From contig OX439035.1 in the NCBI GenBank assembly GCA_949317995.1, positions 85,003,959 through 85,067,958 of the forward strand: a stretch of 64,000 nt of DNA, read 5' to 3'. The position numbers and the translations under genes are program-made. This document shows, piece by piece, positions 57,001-64,000 of this stretch (position 1 is the stretch's first letter; every line of letters starts with the position of its first letter). The DNA comes from Acholoe squamosa. Its lineage: Eukaryota > Annelida > Polychaeta > Phyllodocida > Polynoidae. The notes beneath the pieces are model-generated. The model searched no databases. It was not told the DNA's origin and saw nothing but the letters and a program-made list of their open reading frames with translations.

Positions 57001-59494
57001 GGGGTTCGTTCAGCAGTCGATTTATTGCCGTGTGTGTGTGTGGGGGGGATGGTTCAAATGAGGCAAAGTTGAGGTCCGTTGTAGTTAAAGCAAATAATAG
57101 TGAAACTCTAAAATATAGGGCTAAAACTGCTCCACCAGGGGTTTAGACGCTCGTTTTATGTGACTGCAGGCATGACTTTTCTTTTTTTTTTGGGGGGGGG
57201 GGCGGGGTTGTGGTCAGAACCCCCCCCCCCCAACTCTCCTAACATAGACTGATCCCGTCTTCTTGTGTGTTTGATCAAAATTTCTTTAAATTTCTGTTTG
57301 TAGAAATTATGAGACATGCATGTGAGTAAACCAACTCCACATCTCATAAAGGTCGATCTCTCACTAAACTCCATCTTTCTTAAAGAAAACAGATTCATCG
57401 CGTGGATATGTATGTTTTCCTTTATAATGCATGTTTTGGATCTCAGAGATATGAATTGAGCACTGGGACATTACGTAACAATAACTTAGTGTCCATAGAC
57501 CATTCTGTTTAAATACCCCATGAGCACATCATTCAAAGTTTAATTAATGCACCATTTATTGTGGATGCATGCAATAGTGGTGTTAGAGTACCAATACAAG
57601 ATATCAAGCTGTGCTTTTGAATTTGTAACAAAGCTGGACATTTTTAGGATGTTTGAATCATTGTGTTATTGTTCATTAATGAAATATTGATGCATTCCAT
57701 ATATGTTGGATTATGATATTATATTGGTCATCATATAAATTTGTGCAGTGAGAGGATCACACTACTGTAGCTTCACATTTTTGCGTGTTTCTTTTCTTTC
57801 TTTCTTTTTGAAATTGTGATCTAGATTTACTTTTAGTTCATACCCAACACAAACTCCCTGTTGGTACTTCGATTGTAATGACTTAACTGTGGCAGGGGAT
57901 TGAACACTGTATCTGTACTCGGATCTTTGCTGGTATCACCCTTTTAAGTTTGTTCACATGATCTTCACTAATAAGTGTATCATACGCCCAGCATTCATAC
58001 AGAATTGTTGTTGTATAAATTATACATTTGTACTAATATAATTTTCAAAAGACATCTTATTTGCTGAAATGATATAAAAAGTGTAATCAACTTGTTCAAA
58101 ATGCCCCCATTATTCAGGCAGTATAAGAAAAAGAAAAGCAATGCAACAAATGAACAGAGTGATTGTGTACAGGGAATCTGGATCATCACGTTTCTAAATC
58201 ATTACCTCAATGTTCTTGATGTAATTTCAGCTTTAACTTTACTTAGATTTGCTCATTTAATGTTGCAATGCTTATCTAAGTGCCCATTTGGTGCAAAGTC
58301 CCTCTGGGAATCATATCAGTAAAAATTGTACTTAGTATAACTGTAAGTGCACAACCCACCAAAATTGATTGTCACAAACTATCTTACTGTATCATTATGG
58401 GTGTACAATTAATTTCCCCACACGTGCATGTAAGCCAATCTGTTCCAAACTGTTTTGGTGGAGATCATTTTATAGTCCAATTATGTGCCTGTGCTCCATC
58501 ACTAGATTTGAAGGGAATTTAAATTTCTGTTTTAGAGGGGTTGTGTTGAATCTCCATTTGGGAACATATTTTTACATTATCCAAGGCATACCACCAAAGA
58601 ACTTACACCATTGATTGAATAGTGTGCTCAATGTGCAAGGGCTAGGCAAGGGTAGCCATTGAGAAGAGACAATTCTTCACCTTGGCCATTCAGCAGTTTG
58701 TCTGTCAGTTAAATGCCAAGGAATGCTCATGGGGAAGTCTAGTGCACCTGACCATATTTCAAACTGGCCACTATCTATATGTGATATGATAGCTATTGTA
58801 TGCTATATGTTACATGCAATATTTTAAAGAAATCTTTGTGACAAGTGTCATGGAGCAGTCAACACGAAGGCAGACAGATAATTATGTTATCAAGTTTGTA
58901 CTAGTGGCATTTGGTTGCAAAAGCAAATGCAACATTATTATTCTGCCAAAAATGGAAAAATATGTATGTGTAGTTTTATTCATAATAATGTTTTTTTTTT
59001 CTTTCTGCCGGAACAAATAATCTATACAGTTCCAATAAGTGCAATGACTTTCCTTTTTCTGGTTCATTGATGTTATCTTTCATGCACAATTATAATATGC
59101 CCACTTGTTCCAGGTCTAAATTTGAAGTGAAATGTGACTGTATATACACGAGGGTGTGTATACTGCTACAGATGAATAAAATAACTGTTATACCGATTGG
59201 CATTGATCCTTTTGTTTTTATATGAGGTGACCCAGGATCACACGAAATTTCGACGTTTTACAAAAGGTGTTGGGAGTGGGAAGACGAGACAGTTGGTGGG
59301 GATTCCTTTCGTAGACACATCCTCTGACTCAGTCTCGTCCGGTCGGGATTCAGGGAATACCGTATCTAGTGTTTGGGGATTGTGGGTCCCCATTTTATCC
59401 CCATTTTATGGGGAATAGCTGTCGAGCTGGGGCCAGATTGCCTCTGACTCTTATACATGTATATATCATTTGCATTCCAAAAGGAATCGGATGT

Positions 59495-59496
<2 letters not shown>
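51076..59496. other. Intergenic sequence with no confident gene
   Basis: AT-rich sequence without recognised protein domains. Notable items are an exon-like open stretch at 54272-54361 and a T/G/C homopolymer block at 57181-57231. Confidence 0.45.
54272..54361 (+). CDS. Exon-like open stretch, unassigned
   Basis: Ninety bases between GCTTCTAG and GAG|GTAAGA. They read AHPKLCIYGSKGLFGDFFYI then DCDSLFSPSE without stops. A downstream acceptor at 55149 (TATTGCAG) followed by five codons and TGA would close it. It is not obviously PRKD. One other frame is also open, so this is weak. No family recognised. Confidence 0.2.

Positions 59497-59497
<1 letters not shown>

Positions 59498-59582
<85 letters not shown>
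59498..59582. repeat. TA dinucleotide microsatellite
   Basis: An almost pure TA run of about 85 bases. It makes spurious Tyr-Ile open frames on both strands. Confidence 0.98.
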
Positions 59583-59583
<1 letters not shown>

Positions 59584-59861
59584 GATACTTGAGAAGACCC
59601 GATTATCCACCCAGGAGGCCGTTTTTCCACATAGATGTTATATAACAGCATACGGAGGGTTAAATACCTCTATGTGGGGAACATATTTGAAAAGGGGAAA
59701 AAAATCATTTTTAAAAGGCCTCCGGCCGCTCCGCATAGAAAAATTTTATGACCAAAAGTCTGTGATTCTGTCCTTTTGTTCAAACTGGTGTAGTGGCACC
59801 AGTGGCAGGAACAGTACCACCCGACTCAGGTGGTTTTGGTCCATCTGGTGGGGAAATATAC

Positions 59862-59864
<3 letters not shown>

Positions 59865-59937
<73 letters not shown>
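59865..59937. repeat. TA dinucleotide microsatellite
   Basis: A second pure TA run, about 73 bases, 280 bp after the first. Confidence 0.98.
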
Positions 59938-59940
<3 letters not shown>

Positions 59941-60365
59941 CACTTCCTTTGTATATATACCGGTAGTAGTCGTATTGATTGATGATGGTAGTTTATTTTT
60001 CTAAAACCTTAGTTTCTTTTATCAGACAAAAATTCAGGTATTATAAAATAATGCTCTAAGAGTTCGTTTTAAAATCCCACTGAAATTACAGAAAGAATTA
60101 CACAAGACAGCTAATGTCCTACCTCTAGACCTGAGAAGGAAATATATTTACAAGGAGTGATCAGTTATATATTAAGTGTCAATTCTTCAGATATGGTAGA
60201 TAATAGGAATACTAGAGCAGCAGATGGTCCATTGATTAAATTAGTTTTACCTCATACACAGAGAGATAGAAAATGCTTATAGTACTTTTGCTGAATGGAA
60301 TTTAATTCAACCCAACATTAGGTTGTCAGAGGATAAAGATTCTCTTAAGAGAAAATTGAAAGATA

Positions 60366-60381
60366 TATCATATATATATAT

Positions 60382-60427
<46 letters not shown>
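60366..60427. repeat. TA dinucleotide microsatellite
   Basis: A third TA run with one ATC interruption near its start. Confidence 0.95.
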
Positions 60428-60429
<2 letters not shown>

Positions 60430-60620
60430 ACCTTAGAAAACTAACATCAGTTGTATTAAGACAATGATACTAAGTTTCATCTCCAACCCCCCTCTGTGAT
60501 AACCCTTCCCCCTTATCACACTGCCAGGGAAAACATCCAAAACTGTCAAATAACTGATGATAAATCATTTCTTATGCCAAATGAATAGAATTTGGAACAT
60601 ATTTGACTTAATTAAACTTG

Positions 60621-60735
60621 AGATAAATACAAAGGAGCACTTGAATTGGTCAGCACTGAGGATTACCACACTCAGCTTTGCCTCGTGTGATAACCCTCAG
60701 TGCTGACCAATTCTCGTGCACCTTTGTCTATTTAT
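60621..60735. repeat. Foldback element with about 50-bp arms
   Basis: The left arm contains GAATTGGTCAGCACTGAGG and the right arm contains CCTCAGTGCTGACCAATTC. The arms extend outwards to GATAAATACAAAGG and its near complement, with a few mismatches and a loop of about 13 bases. It could be a very short MITE. Confidence 0.8.
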
Positions 60736-60870
60736 TCATTCAATTGCTTATTCAATATCATTCATATGTTAAACAATTGTAATAATATAATTGCTTTTCT
60801 AAAATGTCTACTAGGGAAATACATTTTATCTCATTGTAAGTACATTGGAATACAGAGGGGCCATTTTAGG

Positions 60871-61195
60871 GAGCAGAACTGTGGTTGCTAGGGACGGGCA
60901 AAGGGTCAAATTACATAGGCAATGTACTAGAAAAAGTAACCTTTTTGCTGATTTCTCTTCCAATATTGCAATTAGAAAATAATGCATCAAGTATGTGATG
61001 TAAATTTTGAATATCTTTCAGATTCTGTAATGCATTTTGCCGAAAGTGGTCTAGATCTTCTCCGATAAGAGTTTTAACACCTTTTGCTAGTACATTTCCT
61101 ATTTAATTTGACCCTTCATGAGTATTGTTATCATTAGGGAGATAAGACTGATAGGGGCCGCACTGGTTGCTATGACGTCACTGCTGCTCCCAAGA
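60871..61195. mobile_element. Degraded inverted-repeat element
   Basis: The outer ends read GGGAGCAGAACTG and, inverted, GGGAGCAGCAGTG. Inner arms GGGTCAAATTACATAGG and the complement of CCTATTTAATTTGACCC also face each other. No intact target duplication was found. Confidence 0.45.
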
Positions 61196-62371
61196 ATAGG
61201 CTTTGCATTAGAGTGCCATCCTTCGTTTAGTCTTTTAATGAAGGGAACAACTAACCCTCACTCCCACCCATCCTGCATGTGCTAAGTTTACGGTCATTTT
61301 GACCAAAAGAAGCAAAAAACGTATCCTAAAACCTCTCACAACAGCCAAGGATTTACCATCTATTTTGTGACCTACCTTTAGATGCATGTAATTAAAATAA
61401 ATGAAGGTATTCCATGTCCATAATGTTCCCTTTGACACTTGAAATTATTATTCTTTAGTCCATGATGCAAAGTGTTTGTTAAAACCTCCTTTCAACAACG
61501 CTGTTAAATCAATGTAAATTAAGCATTGACAATACCTGAGATCCTCTTTGGACAGTGGTACTCATTAGTACCTGTCTCTCTCTACCTTACTACTAACACA
61601 GGGTGCCTCTCATAGAACCCTTACCCAATTTGGACAGGTGGATGACAAACCTTCCATTCCCAAGTTAGCTATATGTCAGCCTCCACACCCGTGGGTGTGA
61701 TCACTCCACGCCTGTAGTATAGGTGTGATGAGTGATGCCCCATGCTAATCCGCACCTTTGATGTTAACTTCTAAGTCACACCTCTGTAGTAGTGTCATTC
61801 ACTCATTGAGTAATTTCAATGACAATTGGGATGATTTTGTTATAAATCTTCCATCATATATTATACCAGTGAGCTTTAGTACATAATGTACTAATACCTT
61901 GCTCCCCTTACTAGGGCCTTAGTCCGTCCCTGAATCCTCTCAAATTCAAATTCAATATTGATATATAAAAGTATCTATGTTTTGTACTTGATTAACGCTC
62001 AAGAGGTCGAAAGTAACCTCCACTTCTCTGGGTAAAGATAATATTTTACTGCCCCACACCCATACTTATTTAAGATACCGCAATGAAAATATAAGGTTGA
62101 CCAATTATCTTAAAAAAAATTCCCATGCTATATAATCGTGTTAGGACAAAAGGGAATTTCTAAAATAAAGGATTACCAATGGACATTACCTGGTATGTCT
62201 AAAATCATATTTGGCCATAACTTTGGTTGTAATCGAAATATTTTGAAAAAAAAAAACTTTTACTATTTGAAAGGACATGATATGGAGATACATGCTCATA
62301 CAATATTATATCGATAAAATGAGTTTGTTGATGTGATAATCACGATTCCTGAAATAGTTTTGTCTGAAGAG

Positions 62372-63382
62372 CAGGATGCAACTTGTTACATCGGACTATG
62401 CCCTAGGGGCATACTGATTGCCACGTGAGAGTGACGCGAAAATTATGCGGACAGCAGCAGCTGAGGTGTGCACTTTCCCACACTCCCCATGGCAAGTCTG
62501 GGAAAATGCCCCCAGGGCATCCATGGTAAGGATGATGCTCCCAGGACATGTAGGCCTATATAGGGTATTGGACTATGCCCCGGGGGCATCGTTTAGTACA
62601 TGGATGCCCCCAGGGCATCGTCAATTTTTTTTATGCATGTACGATTATCTAAGCTTACTATGAATGCCCTGGGGGCATTGTCCCCCATTGTTCTCTGTAC
62701 CATGCCCCTGGGGCATCCATAATATGGATCATGTGTGATGATGCCCCCAGGGAATGCACTGATAGTCATATGAGTCGAAGGTTGGAGAGTGCCCCAACCT
62801 AGTAGGCTACTAATTCCCCCCTGATTAGCTGAAAGTCCAATATTCCCTGAGGGCATGCATGGATGTCCCAAGGGCATACCCTTGTTTAATACCGCTTCAT
62901 TTATCATCAACTTTATGCCCTGAGGAGTAACATTTGTAGACTGTAGAAGGAACCCGGGAGAAGGAAGATATATGCCCTGGGGGGTATGCATACTTAGGCC
63001 CTTCTTGTAGCTAGCCTACAACTTGTGGAATTGTACTACATGCCTGGAGGGCATGCTTTGGTCAATCATGCTTTAAAGAAGCAAGAAATATGCCCTGAGG
63101 ATATGTTGCCCTGAGGGCATGTGCATATTTTTCTGGTCAATGCCATAACGTCTAGATCTAGAGGTCAGGAATGGTCCTGTGTATGCCTATGCCCTGAGGG
63201 CCGATACACGATGCCCTGAGGGCATAGACTAACATGGGTAAATTGCTGATTTCTGGAAGGCCAGCAATATGCCCTCATGGCATGCATAATTCTGCGCGGC
63301 AGTCCCGAAAATATACGCGTCACCACAGGGGGCGGCACTGAATGCCCCCAGGGCATAGACCGATGTAACAAGTTGTATCCTG
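62372..63382. mobile_element. Terminal-inverted-repeat element packed with short palindromes
   Basis: The left end begins CAGGATGCAACTTGTTACAT and the right end inverts to CAGGATACAACTTGTTACAT. The match runs about 41 bp including the first palindrome. GTCTGAAGAG stands outside both ends (62362-62371 and 63384-63393), a 10-bp direct repeat with one extra base on the right. The interior holds about 19 copies of a 15-bp palindrome of the type ATGCCCTGGGGGCAT or ATGCCCTGAGGGCAT. They lie at 62398, 62506, 62535, 62575, 62604, 62664, 62702, 62741, 62842, 62863, 62915, 62972, 63040, 63090, 63106, 63189, 63211, 63269 and 63342. No transposase frame. The superfamily is unclear: hAT-like CAG ends, but the duplication is longer than 8 bp. 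Confidence 0.85.
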
Positions 63383-63619
63383 CGTCTGAAGAGGGCAAGT
63401 GGGCTAATTGAATATTCATAGAACTTTAGAATTAGGCCTAATGGTCATTTTAATGATACAGAATAGAATAAGAATGGTTAAAAGTTGATCTTGAATCAAC
63501 CTAGAAGTCCCTAATTTTGTTATTTGGGAGGATGAATTTCACAATTCTGTAAAAACAAAGGCAAAAAAAAGGCCCAAAATCCTTCTACACATGTATCAAG
63601 AAATGCAAAGGTACTCCAA

Positions 63620-64000
63620 GTCAAACAGATAATATAATAGCTCAGTCTCTGTTGATATTTGGTTCATAGACATATCATAGAGGAAAAAGGTTTCTTCAAA
63701 ATGTTTAGAATGTACTCGGCCAAATCACCCCATATTTACAGATAGTGTTCCTACATGTTCTAGGATGACTCGCTAAAGATTTACACTCTTTTGATTTAAT
63801 ATCTCTAGCATAAATTGACATTTTCTGTACCCTACCAATCAACCCTATCGGAACTCTATTGGTAATGCCCCACTATGAAAAAAAAATTTTCCCCTGAATG
63901 TACCTGGCCAAATGCCTCCATATTAACATGCTCCAAGATGACTCCTAGTTAAAAACCTTTTGGTTAAATATATTTGGGAAAACTGGCATCAATTCTGCAC
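63620..64000. repeat. About 189-bp tandem repeat, at least two units
   Basis: GAATGTACTCGGCCAAATCA at 63708 and GAATGTACCTGGCCAAATGC at 63897 start homologous segments that continue through GATGACTC and TTTTGATTTAAT-like sequence. The array runs off the right edge of the window. Confidence 0.7.

Noticed and set aside
59369..60004. 211-codon open frame rich in Tyr-Ile repeats, and its antisense partners
   Set aside because: It is produced by two TA microsatellites. The sequence between them has no recognisable domain.
62418..62991. Open frames of 81 and 132 codons inside the palindrome element
   Set aside because: They have no conserved domain, and their peptides merely translate the recurring palindromes.
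62372..63382. CRISPR array, suggested by about 19 regularly recurring palindromes
   Set aside because: The repeats are 15 bp with irregular 20-100 bp spacing and variable centres. They lie inside terminal inverted repeats in animal DNA, and no cas genes are present.

Overview
The window is intron-rich, AT-rich nuclear DNA from an animal. It has many short GT-AG bounded exons, long introns full of small inverted-repeat elements, minisatellites and TA microsatellites, and no operons. Everything seen is metazoan: protein kinase D, ZU5-UPA-death and CARD proteins. I infer a marine invertebrate (lophotrochozoan or invertebrate deuterostome) and cannot name the species.

The backbone is one plus-strand gene for protein kinase D (PRKD). 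The window holds its 3' part, from the C1b domain near 4.7 kb to a stop codon at 48206. Seventeen exons in a row keep phase and give about 723 residues: linker, C1b, acidic region, PH domain, complete kinase domain and C-terminal tail. The N-terminus and C1a must lie left of the window. The exon series contains three places where an exon is present twice. These are the first half of C1b (4715-4982 and 5757-5859), a 27-nt microexon at the end of the kinase alpha-C helix (13565-13591 and 14932-14958), and the alpha-H exon of the kinase C-lobe (45008-45096 and 46470-46555). For the first and third pairs, including both copies breaks the frame at once, so they look like mutually exclusive exons. 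This combinatorial kinase is the most interesting thing in the window.

One PRKD intron (16799-42051, about 25 kb) contains minus-strand genes. From right to left along the plus coordinates they are: a complete three-exon gene for a CARD, coiled-coil and CHORD-like zinc-binding protein (36198-34132); a coiled-coil protein of unknown function (25344-23809); and the C-terminal four exons of a ZU5-UPA-death domain protein of the UNC5/PIDD type (22466-18627). The last two may be one gene.

The remaining sequence is repeats. There is a Tc1/mariner-like element (22571-23556), minisatellites at 28.3, 29.0 and 50.4 kb, a 201-bp tandem repeat at 30.7-31.7 kb, and a pair of SINE-like insertions at 32.1 and 42.4 kb. 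The 42.4 kb insertion sits exactly at a PRKD 3' splice site. There are also PIF/Harbinger-like and hAT-like MITEs. A 1-kb terminal-inverted-repeat element (62372-63382) is packed with about 19 copies of a 15-bp palindrome. From 48.2 kb to the end I see no confident protein gene.
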